DNA from: an uncultured bacterium
GTDB taxonomy: Bacteria; Hydrothermota; Tepidihabitantia; Tepidihabitantales; Tepidihabitantaceae
Reading direction: 5' to 3'
DNA length: 6,738 bases
Assembly: GCA_937139435.1 (NCBI GenBank)
Contig: CAKZPX010000012.1
Location: 1-6,738, forward strand
In this document: piece by piece, positions 1-5,873 of the stretch
Layout of the letters: each line of letters starts with the position of its first letter
Numbering within the stretch: position 1 is the first letter of the stretch
Notes under the pieces: generated by a model
What the model was told of the DNA's origin: nothing
What the model saw: only the letters and a program-made list of their open reading frames with translations
Databases searched by the model: none
Translations under genes and position numbers: made by a program

Positions 1-2229
1 AAAGATGGAACCCTTTTCTGGATAGAACCGGTGCCATAACTCTTCAGCCAGATGCGGGGCAAAGGGCGCAAGGAGCTGGACAAACCTGCCCAGGGTAAAG
101 CGGTAAACCGGTGCCTGGCGCTCCGGGAAGGTGTAAAGGAAGTTAAGCAGTTCCATCAGCGCACTGATGGCGGTATTGAACTGGAAGTTTTCGGCATCGG
201 TAATTACCTTGCGGTGTACCTGATTCAGGCGGATGTAAAGCTCGCGCTCTGCCGGAGTGAACCGCTCCGGCGCCACCGCTGCTGGTGGCGGTTCAGCACC
301 CGCCTCCATAAACAGACGCCAGATGCGGTTAAGAAACCTTTTTACACCGGTAACCAGGTCATCTGTCCAATCTAAGGGTTTTTCCGGTGGTGCGGCAAAG
401 AGTACCGCCAGACGGGTGCAGTCCGCACCATGCTCCTCAACAAACGGTCCCACCCAGACCCCGTGGCGTTTGGATGAGGACATCGTCTTGCCATCAAGAG
501 AAACCATCCCCTGGGTATGAAGCACCCGACACGGCTCCTTAACACCCACCATCCCCATATCGTGGAGAACCCGGGTAAAGAAACGGAAGAAGATCAAATG
601 ACCGCAGGCGTGTTCAATCCCGCCAATGTACTCATCAATCGGTAACCATTTGTCCGCCTCACTGCGGGCAAAGGGAAGTTCCTGATTGTGCGGGTCAGTG
701 TAGCGCAGATGATACCAGGATGAGTCAACGAATGTATCCATTGTATCCGGGTCGCGCATTGCCGGACCACCACATTGCGGACAGACGGTGTTGATAAAAT
801 CTTCTACCCCGGCGAGAACCGATTTGCCCTTCGGTTGGTAGTCGGTAACGTTGGGCGGTAACAGCACCGGCAGGTCTTCATAGGGAACAGGCACAATCCC
901 GCACTTATCACAGTGAATCATCGGTATCGGCGTGCCCCAGTAGCGCTGCCGGGATATCAACCAGTCCTTGAGCCGGTAAAGTGTCTTGCGCCTGCCCAGC
1001 CCCTGCTGGACAAGGTATTCAATCATCTGCTCAATACCCTTTTCCGACGGCGTGCCGTCAAATTGTCCTGAGTTGACCATTATCCCGGGTTCGGTCCAGG
1101 CTGCGGTCATCTCCTCCGGGATAAGTTTACGCTCCGGTGGTTGAATCACCACCCTGATCGGCAGGTTGTATTTACGGGCAAATTCAAAGTCACGCTGGTC
1201 ATGCGCCGGCACCGCCATCACCATCCCGGTGCCATAACTCGCCAGAACAAAATCAGCGATGTAAATCGGTATCTTTTCTCCGGTCAAAGGATGCCGGGCA
1301 AACCTGCCGGTAAACACCCCTTCCTTTTCCTTCCCAGCAGCAATTCGCTCCACCTCGGGCTGGAGCAGCACCCGGGCACAGAACTCTGCCACCGCCTTTT
1401 CCTGCGGCGTGCCCAGCGCAATCGTCTCTGCCAGGGGTGCATCCGGTGCCAGGGCAAGGAATGTTACGCCGTAAAGTGTATCCGGACGGGTGGTAAAAAC
1501 CGGCAGTTTTGTACCGTCCTCTAATAGAAATTCCACCTCCACCCCGTCCGAGCGCCCGATCCAGTTGCGCTGCATAATCCGCACACTATCAGGCCAGCCG
1601 GTCAGTTCCTCAATCCCTTCCAACAGTTCCCGGGCATAATCGGTAATCCGGAAGAACCACTGGGTCAGTTTCTTCTTCTCCACCGGTGCCGCACAGCTGG
1701 AACGATAACATCTGCCCTCAATCACCTGCTCGTTAGCAAGCACCGTCTGACACCTGGGACACCAGTTGACATAGGCTGATTTCCGGTAGACCAGTCCCCG
1801 TTCATAGAATTTAAGGAAGAGCCACTGGTTCCAGCGGTAGTATTCGGGCAGACAGGTAGTCACCTCCCGTTCCCAGTCATAGGCGATGCCGAGCCGTTTG
1901 AGGTTGTTTTTGCAGAGGTTGATGGAGTCAAATGTCCAGACCCAGGGCGGGATGTTGTGCTCTATTGCCGCATTCTCTGCTGGCAGACCAAAGGCATCCC
2001 AGCCAAACGGGTGCAGGACATCATAACCCTGGAGTCTGCGCAACCGGCAGATACAGTCGCCGATGCAGTAGTTACGGGCGTGACCCATGTGCATGTCGCC
2101 CGAAGGGTAAAGAAACATCACCAGGACATAGTACTTCTTTTTCGGGTTCGGGCTGGTACGAAACACACCTTTTTCCTCCCAGAACCCCTGCCATTTAATT
2201 TCAATTTCTCTTGCTGGATAGTCGTTCAT
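1..2229 (-). CDS. leuS: Leucyl-tRNA synthetase (LeuRS), C-terminus cut by window edge
   Basis: This class I aminoacyl-tRNA synthetase charges tRNA-Leu with leucine in the cytoplasm. I translated 743 codons without a stop. Bacterial LeuRS is usually about 800-870 residues, so the end of the C-terminal tRNA-binding region lies outside the window. The order of parts is typical: HMGH (HIGH motif) at residues 47-50, a zinc-binding insert with Cys157, Cys160, Cys174 and Cys179, and the CP1 editing domain with TTRPDT (246-251) and AVPAHDQRD, whose Asp344 matches the proofreading aspartate. A second Cys pair set follows (440/443 and 483/486), then the signature loop near 581-587 and the anticodon-binding helices ending LAPFAPHLAEELWH. 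The signature loop reads TMSSSK, so it departs from KMSKS. The ATG follows the holA stop after 2 bases and has a good ribosome binding site. It is the last visible gene of the plsC-holA-leuS cluster. Identity is secure. Confidence 0.97.
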   Translation of the reverse strand, partial: MNDYPAREIEIKWQGFWEEKGVFRTSPNPKKKYYVLVMFLYPSGDMHMGHARNYCIGDCICRLRRLQGYDVLHPFGWDAFGLPAENAAIEHNIPPWVWTFDSINLCKNNLKRLGIAYDWEREVTTCLPEYYRWNQWLFLKFYERGLVYRKSAYVNWCPRCQTVLANEQVIEGRCYRSSCAAPVEKKKLTQWFFRITDYARELLEGIEELTGWPDSVRIMQRNWIGRSDGVEVEFLLEDGTKLPVFTTRPDTLYGVTFLALAPDAPLAETIALGTPQEKAVAEFCARVLLQPEVERIAAGKEKEGVFTGRFARHPLTGEKIPIYIADFVLASYGTGMVMAVPAHDQRDFEFARKYNLPIRVVIQPPERKLIPEEMTAAWTEPGIMVNSGQFDGTPSEKGIEQMIEYLVQQGLGRRKTLYRLKDWLISRQRYWGTPIPMIHCDKCGIVPVPYEDLPVLLPPNVTDYQPKGKSVLAGVEDFINTVCPQCGGPAMRDPDTMDTFVDSSWYHLRYTDPHNQELPFARSEADKWLPIDEYIGGIEHACGHLIFFRFFTRVLHDMGMVGVKEPCRVLHTQGMVSLDGKTMSSSKRHGVWVGPFVEEHGADCTRLAVLFAAPPEKPLDWTDDLVTGVKRFLNRIWRLFMEAGAEPPPAAVAPERFTPAERELYIRLNQVHRKVITDAENFQFNTAISALMELLNFLYTFPERQAPVYRFTLGRFVQLLAPFAPHLAEELWHRFYPEKGSIF

Positions 2230-2231
2230 CG

Positions 2232-3254
2232 CTAACCCCCTTCTTTGCCAATCGCCACGGTTATCATCTCAAGCAGGGCAAAAGGCTCAGGATGACCGGA
2301 AACAATCTTAAGGTTAATCTCGTAAAGTTTTCGCAACACCCTGTCAATGAGGTTGACGTCCCAGTGTTTTAAACCCGCCCGCCGGTTAGGGCGGATCGCC
2401 CACTCCGGCATCGCTCCGGTCTTGACTTTATACATCGCCAGTAAGGCGTAGCCGAGGTTAACAACAATCCGCACCGGCTCCTCGCCGGTCTCCTCCAGCC
2501 AGCGCAGAACTCTTAACGCCTCCCGGCGCCGGCGCATCACTGCCGCAGTAATAAAGTCCTCCAGATTGAACACCCGGCTGGCACTGGCATATTGCCGCAC
2601 CAGCGCCGGGCTAATTTTTGTTCCCGGTTGCAAAACTGTTGCCATCTTTTCAATCTCGTTTTTAAGAGACATTATATCATCACCGGTAATAGCAATCAAT
2701 TCGTCAATCGCTGGCGTTTCAATCTCCAGTCCGGCATCCCGTACCCGCGCCCGGAGTAACTTTTTTAAATCCTCATCCGTGGGTGCCGGCAGGATGATAA
2801 AAAACTTGTCCAGCCCGATCCCTTTACATAACTTCATGAACTCCTTATCTCCCGCCGCCACCACCACCACACTTGCTGAATCCGGTAGCCCCACCAGTCC
2901 GGACAGTAACTGTTTTAACGGGTTGGCACGCATCTTCTCTAAGTTCTTAATCACCACCAGCCGGCGCTTTGCCGCCACCGGCACCTGGCGCACCCGCTGT
3001 AACACCACCGGCACATTCATCCCCTCCTCCCGGATATCAGCGGCATTGATCGTCTCAAAGTCAAAAACCTCCAGCCCGGGCACAAGAAGTTTTCGCTTCA
3101 GCTGCCCGATCACCTCCTGAACAAAAACCTCATCCGAGTTTAAGAAAAAATAGAGGGAACGAAACTGTCCCTTTTCAATCTCGGCGATAATCCGGGTGAT
3201 GTCCGCAGCCAGATTCTGGCTCTTACCGCCTCTGTCCACGATTGACTTTTTCAC
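2232..3254 (-). CDS. holA: DNA polymerase III delta subunit (clamp loader)
   Basis: This 340-residue protein matches the HolA family in length and layout. In the clamp-loader complex, delta opens the sliding clamp so that it can be placed on primed DNA. The N-terminal AAA+-like domain is recognisable from SLYFFLNSDEVFVQEVI (about residues 34-50), followed by the RLVVIKNLEKM strand-turn and the VVVVAAGDKEF segment. The middle domain has ITGDDIMSLKNEIEKM, where family members have GxDxxxLxxEIEKL. The C-terminal collar begins around SRVFNLEDFITAAVMRRRREALRVL. No Walker A is visible, as expected for a delta subunit that does not hydrolyse ATP. The start is a GTG, 14 bases after the plsC stop and without a clear Shine-Dalgarno sequence. 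About 20 residues precede the conserved fold, so the true start could be slightly different. The gene abuts leuS downstream. In E. coli leuS and holA are also neighbours, but leuS comes first there and lptE lies between them. Confidence 0.9.
   Translation of the reverse strand: MKKSIVDRGGKSQNLAADITRIIAEIEKGQFRSLYFFLNSDEVFVQEVIGQLKRKLLVPGLEVFDFETINAADIREEGMNVPVVLQRVRQVPVAAKRRLVVIKNLEKMRANPLKQLLSGLVGLPDSASVVVVAAGDKEFMKLCKGIGLDKFFIILPAPTDEDLKKLLRARVRDAGLEIETPAIDELIAITGDDIMSLKNEIEKMATVLQPGTKISPALVRQYASASRVFNLEDFITAAVMRRRREALRVLRWLEETGEEPVRIVVNLGYALLAMYKVKTGAMPEWAIRPNRRAGLKHWDVNLIDRVLRKLYEINLKIVSGHPEPFALLEMITVAIGKEGG
2236..2242 (-). promoter_or_regulatory. Ribosome binding site of leuS
   Basis: On the minus strand AAGGGGG lies 6 bases before the leuS ATG, inside the last codons of holA. 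It matches AAGGAGG with one A-to-G change that still allows G-U pairing with 16S rRNA. It supports the ATG at 2229 and, with the 2-base gap to the holA stop, translational coupling. Confidence 0.7.
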
Positions 3255-3257
3255 CGG

Positions 3258-3270
3258 GAGATTTTATCTC
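3258..3270 (-). repeat. Small hairpin at the plsC/holA junction
   Basis: The minus strand reads GAGAT-AAA-ATCTC, a perfect 5-bp stem with a 3-base loop. It covers part of the plsC TGA stop and ends 3 bases before the holA GTG. Ribosomes finishing plsC would open it, so it could tie holA translation to plsC. That role is inference; the stem is short and A+T-rich. Confidence 0.35.
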
Positions 3271-3985
3271 AATTTCTTTTGCGGTCAACGCTCACCGCCC
3301 GCAGGCGCTGGAATTCCTCCAGAAGTTGCCGGTTAATCCGCTCAATCACGGCGCTCAGCTCCGCCGGAGTGTGCGGCAACTCTGCTGGTGGCAGGATCGG
3401 CTCACCGATCGCTACGACGATGTTACGGTTAAGCAGGTTACCCACCACCGAGAAAAAACCCTCCCAGGCCTCGTCAATCCAGGGACGGGAACCCGGCACC
3501 GGTCCCGGTCTCAAACCGCTGACATAAACCGGCACCACTGGCGCCCCTGTCCGCAACGCCAGCCACGCCGCACCATCATACAGCTGCCTGACCTCGCCGG
3601 TGCGATTCAAAGCACCTTCCGGATAGATGCCCAACACCCCGCCCGCGACCAGCATCTTCAACCCCTGGCGCAGACCCCGGACATTTTCCCAGCCACCGCC
3701 TGCTGCCACCGGCATTGTATCGCAGAGATTACGCATCCAGAAGCCAACGAATCGGGAGTGAAACCACCTTGCCGCCGCCAGAAAGAAAATCCTTGTCTTC
3801 AGCGCAACCTGAATCACAATTGAGTCTGCACCGGTAAGATGGTTGGCAGCGACGATAAACCCGCTGCGCAAGGGAACAACCATCCGCTCACTTCCGATTA
3901 CCCGCACCCGGATTAAAAGACCGTAAATGAACAAAAGCACCCTTTTAATCTCTGCCCATAACGACCGGACGGGAAAACCACGCAT
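3269..3985 (-). CDS. plsC: PlsC-like 1-acylglycerol-3-phosphate acyltransferase family protein
   Basis: This 238-residue protein belongs to the PlsC/LPLAT acyltransferase family. Members usually transfer an acyl chain to lysophosphatidic acid at the inner membrane to make phosphatidic acid. Seen here are NHLTGAD with catalytic His49 and Asp54 (the HX4D motif), YPEGALN at 121-127 (motif III, usually FPEGTRS) and VVPVYVSGL (motif IV). A hydrophobic stretch at about 16-30 may anchor the protein to the membrane. Motif II, usually ending in Asp-Arg, reads MPVAAGGG near residue 91, so the phosphate-contacting arginine is absent. The exact substrate is therefore uncertain. I chose the ATG at 3985 because AGGAG stands 8 bases before it and a strong promoter ends just upstream. 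A longer frame open to 4117 would run through that promoter. This is the first gene of the cluster with holA and leuS. Confidence 0.85.
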   Translation of the reverse strand: MRGFPVRSLWAEIKRVLLFIYGLLIRVRVIGSERMVVPLRSGFIVAANHLTGADSIVIQVALKTRIFFLAAARWFHSRFVGFWMRNLCDTMPVAAGGGWENVRGLRQGLKMLVAGGVLGIYPEGALNRTGEVRQLYDGAAWLALRTGAPVVPVYVSGLRPGPVPGSRPWIDEAWEGFFSVVGNLLNRNIVVAIGEPILPPAELPHTPAELSAVIERINRQLLEEFQRLRAVSVDRKRN

Positions 3986-3993
3986 CTCCACTA

Positions 3994-3998
3994 CTCCT
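3994..3998 (-). promoter_or_regulatory. Ribosome binding site of plsC
   Basis: AGGAG on the minus strand lies 8 bases before the ATG at 3985. The in-frame ATGs at 4003 and 4117 have no comparable site, so this element decides the start. Confidence 0.75.
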
Positions 3999-4004
3999 GG
4001 CATT

Positions 4005-4032
4005 ATTGTAAATAACGATCCAGAGCTGTCAA
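4005..4032 (-). promoter_or_regulatory. Sigma-70-type promoter of the plsC-holA-leuS cluster
   Basis: The minus strand carries a perfect -35 box TTGACA (4032-4027), a 16-base spacer and a -10 box TACAAT (4010-4005) that matches TATAAT at 5 of 6 positions. Transcription would begin at about 3996-4000, giving a very short leader of roughly 11-15 bases ahead of the plsC ATG at 3985. It is the clearest promoter in the window. Confidence 0.8.
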
Positions 4033-4121
4033 CCCCATTACGGTTGTGACGGAAAATGGTTGCCAGCATCAGTCCCCTGTCCGAAAAAAATGCGCTCCAC
4101 GACCTGCCCGGCGCCATCTTC

Positions 4122-4154
4122 TTCTCCAGACTAAAACGAGTCCAGGCTGGAGAA
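4122..4154. repeat. 8-bp perfect inverted repeat
   Basis: TTCTCCAG at 4122-4129 is mirrored by CTGGAGAA at 4147-4154 across a 17-base spacer. The right arm also pairs with a nearer TCCAG (4141-4145) to give a tighter hairpin. It sits about 90 bases upstream of the plsC -35 box. It could be an operator or a chance repeat. Neither strand has a T-run after the stem, so it is not a standard terminator. Confidence 0.45.
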
Positions 4155-4270
4155 AAAAGGTGCTATTAAAGCCGATTAAACCTCATAAACAGAATCCCGG
4201 ATAAAAACAATGCTATGGCAGGGGGTGGTAATCCAGACTTGTTAGCCGATGGTTGAAATAAAGATTGAAT

Positions 4271-4364
4271 GGCGGTTAATAAGAGGGGTAATCCCCGGGA
4301 CTACCCGGGGGATAACCCGGGGTTACCCCCCTGCCCGCCTTCCTTTTATCGTTTTTTGACCGCC
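4271..4364. repeat. Nested G+C-rich inverted-repeat element
   Basis: The core holds three copies of CCCGGG within about 30 bases (4294-4299, 4304-4309, 4316-4321). GGGGTAA, one bulged T, then CCCCGGG (4285-4299) pairs fully with CCCGGGG-TTACCCC (4316-4329), giving a 14-bp stem around a 16-base loop that is itself partly self-complementary. A competing fold pairs CCCCGGG 4293-4299 with CCCGGGG 4304-4310 over a 4-base ACTA loop, inside the GGGGTAA/TTACCCC stem. An outer pair GGCGGTTAA (4271-4279) and TTGACCGCC (4356-4364) encloses all of it. The one non-Watson-Crick pair is G-U in plus-strand RNA but A-C in minus-strand RNA. A run of six T lies at 4352-4357. The function is unknown: structured RNA, cruciform or protein site are all possible. 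Confidence 0.7.
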
Positions 4365-4509
4365 TTTTAAGACTAACTCTATGATAATAAATATCTTATC
4401 CCTGACCCCGCAAATGATTAACACCGGTGCCATCCAGAGAGAACGGTTTCAAAAAGCGGTGGTGATGAGGATGGCAAAACTCGGCTTTATACTCCATCTC
4501 AATCTAAAC

Positions 4510-4537
4510 TTGACTTAATCCCGATTTAGGATAGATA
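4510..4537 (+). promoter_or_regulatory. Probable promoter of dapL
   Basis: TTGACT (4510-4515) matches the -35 consensus at 5 of 6 positions. After 16 bases comes TAGATA (4532-4537), only a fair -10 match at 3 of 6. The spacing equals that of the plsC promoter. Transcription would start around 4544, giving a short leader of about 24 bases. The -10 placement is uncertain. Confidence 0.5.
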
Positions 4538-4552
4538 TGTAAGAAATGAAAA

Positions 4553-4558
4553 AAGGAG
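4553..4558 (+). promoter_or_regulatory. Ribosome binding site of dapL
   Basis: AAGGAG lies 9 bases before the GTG at 4568. It supports the GTG as the initiation codon. Confidence 0.8.
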
Positions 4559-4567
4559 CACGCCCCG

Positions 4568-5764
4568 GTGATAGGTAAAGATCCTCTTGCCCGACGTCTG
4601 GGCACAATTCCGCCCTATCTCTTTTCCCGGCTGGATGAGATGAAATCTAATGCCCGGCAGGGTTTAATTGACCTTGGTGAAGGCAACCCGGATATACCAC
4701 CAGCCCCAAAACTCCTGCGCGCCCTGCGTCAGGCGCTGTTGAAAAAGGAAAACCACCGCTATCCCACCTATGCCGGTAAGGAGTCGCTCCGTCTTGCCAT
4801 CACCCGCTGGTACTGGCGCCGTTTTCGGGTTAAAATCAGCCTGGATTCGGTTATCGCTCTTATCGGCTCCAAGGAGGGACTTGCCCATCTCATCTGGGGC
4901 ACCTGTGACTCCGGCGACATCGTTGGCGTGTGTGACCCGGGTTATCCGGTAGCACTGAACCAGACCCGGCTCTGTGGCGCAACACCGATAACCGTGCCCT
5001 TGGAAGAGAAAAACAACTTTCTGCCCGACCTGGACTTTCTCAAACGTATCGCGCCCCGGTTGAAACTCCTCTGTCTTAATTTTCCTAACAACCCCACCGG
5101 TGCGGTTGCCAGCCTGGATTTCTATCAGGAGGTGGTACAACTGGCGCTCAAATACGGTTTCTATATCGCCAATGATAATGTGTATTCTGAAATCTACTTT
5201 GATTCTCCGCCCCCGAGCATCCTTCAGGTGCCGGATGCTGACGCCTGCGCAGTTGAATTCCACTCCCTTTCCAAAACCTTCTCCATCCCGGGCTGGCGCA
5301 TCGGCATGGTGGTGGGTAATAAAAATCTGCTCTCTGCCCTTTTGCGGATAAAACAGAACACCGATTCCGGACCATGGGGTGCGGTCCAGGATGCGGCACA
5401 CTTTGCCCTGCAGAATGGCGCGCAATTTGCCGAGAAGACAAGAAAAATCTATCAGGCGCGCCGGGACGCCTTCTGCCAGGAACTGAACCTTACCGGCTGT
5501 CTGGTAACCCCGCCCGCAGCAACATTCTATATCTGGGCAAAACTACCGGAATGGTGGCAGGAAAGGGTTAACGGCTCCGCCTCTTACGGCTTTGTCATTG
5601 CCCTGTTAGAAAAATGCCGCGTGCTCGCTGCACCCGGACTGGGCTTCGGGCGTTATGGTGAGGGCTATGTCCGATTTGCCCTGATCGCTGAAGAGCGCCG
5701 GCTCGCAATCGCTGCCCGGCGACTAAAACGGTGGTTAAACAACGCACGAGCAGGAAAATTATGA
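4568..5764 (+). CDS. dapL: LL-diaminopimelate aminotransferase-like PLP aminotransferase
   Basis: This 398-residue fold-type I, class I/II aminotransferase has the expected residues. NFPNNPTG carries Asn175, NDNVYSEI carries Asp203 (pyridine nitrogen) and Tyr206, SLSKTFSIPGWRIG carries the PLP lysine Lys236, and GYVRFAL carries the carboxylate-binding Arg369. Several stretches match what I know of DapL rather than general aspartate aminotransferases: DLGEGNPDIPP near the start, NHRYPTYAG, LIGSKEGLAHL (about 98-108), CDPGYPVALNQT and FHSLSKT. DapL moves an amino group from glutamate to tetrahydrodipicolinate, giving LL-diaminopimelate for lysine and peptidoglycan in one step. The aspartate kinase gene immediately downstream supports this pathway. 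Translation starts at GTG with a good AAGGAG upstream. The family call is secure. The substrate is inferred, and an alanine- or aspartate-type aminotransferase remains possible. Confidence 0.85.
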   Translation: MIGKDPLARRLGTIPPYLFSRLDEMKSNARQGLIDLGEGNPDIPPAPKLLRALRQALLKKENHRYPTYAGKESLRLAITRWYWRRFRVKISLDSVIALIGSKEGLAHLIWGTCDSGDIVGVCDPGYPVALNQTRLCGATPITVPLEEKNNFLPDLDFLKRIAPRLKLLCLNFPNNPTGAVASLDFYQEVVQLALKYGFYIANDNVYSEIYFDSPPPSILQVPDADACAVEFHSLSKTFSIPGWRIGMVVGNKNLLSALLRIKQNTDSGPWGAVQDAAHFALQNGAQFAEKTRKIYQARRDAFCQELNLTGCLVTPPAATFYIWAKLPEWWQERVNGSASYGFVIALLEKCRVLAAPGLGFGRYGEGYVRFALIAEERRLAIAARRLKRWLNNARAGKL

Positions 5765-5873
5765 CCTGTCTCTCCAGTACCGAGAGAAAAACCGCACCGG
5801 GTAATCTCTATAACACCACTGCCATCTGTTTCTGCTATAAACAGTCTTTAAAAGAAAAATCGCTAAAAGGCAA
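5765..5873 (+). other. dapL-lysC spacer with two small hairpins
   Basis: This 109-base gap is long beside the 2- and 14-base gaps of the left cluster. TCTCTC (5769-5774) pairs with GAGAGA (5782-5787) over 7 bases, and CTGTTT (5826-5831) pairs with AAACAG (5839-5844) over 7 bases. Neither stem is G+C-rich with a following T-run, so I do not call a terminator. dapL and lysC could be transcribed together, with the hairpins marking processing or control. Confidence 0.45.
5833..5841 (+). promoter_or_regulatory. Possible extended -10 promoter for lysC
   Basis: TGCTATAAA fits the extended -10 pattern TGnTATAAT at all but the last base. Transcription would begin near 5848, about 26 bases before the lysC ATG. 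No -35 box is evident at the right distance, and the motif overlaps the CTGTTT/AAACAG hairpin. Confidence 0.35.

Larger units (their letters stand above)
3986..4567. other. Long divergent intergenic region, no convincing gene
   Basis: This stretch separates the leftward plsC cluster from the rightward dapL-lysC pair. It holds the two facing promoters, an 8-bp inverted repeat and a G+C-rich structured element. Two short open frames overlap on opposite strands: 45 codons at 4381-4518 on plus and 33 codons at 4497-4396 on minus. Neither has a ribosome binding site or a product I recognise, so I do not call them genes. The flanks of the G+C-rich element are distinctly A+T-rich, as expected of non-coding DNA. 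Confidence 0.75.

Noticed and set aside
28..1240. Exact 15-base direct repeat CCGGTGCCATAACTC at 28-42 and 1226-1240
   Set aside because: Both copies lie inside leuS and are read in different frames (ELWHR and SYGTG), so they are a coincidence of two conserved protein motifs.
1141..1524. 127-codon open frame antisense to leuS
   Set aside because: It overlaps the conserved LeuRS editing domain, and its translation shows no family motif.
2566..3120. 184-codon open frame antisense to holA
   Set aside because: Its composition is Ser/Thr-rich and low in complexity, as expected for an antisense shadow of holA.
4122..4160. Inverted repeat considered as a rho-independent terminator
   Set aside because: The run beside it is A on the plus strand and precedes the stem on the minus strand. 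No gene ends here.
4271..4364. Insertion sequence or MITE
   Set aside because: The terminal repeats are only 9 bases with one mismatch, there is no flanking target duplication, and no transposase is present. A repeat family would need other copies, which this window does not show.
4381..4518. 45-codon open frame on the plus strand upstream of dapL
   Set aside because: It has no ribosome binding site, no recognisable motif, and its end overlaps the likely dapL -35 box. A 33-codon frame (4497-4396, minus) overlaps it equally well, so both are probably chance.
4271..4567. Lysine riboswitch or T-box leader ahead of dapL
   Set aside because: I could not find the conserved lysine-riboswitch core or the T-box sequence. 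The likely dapL promoter lies downstream of the structured element, leaving only a very short leader.
4664..5425. 253-codon open frame antisense to dapL
   Set aside because: It lies wholly inside a clearly conserved gene and its product has no recognisable domain. Long antisense frames are common in G+C-biased coding DNA.
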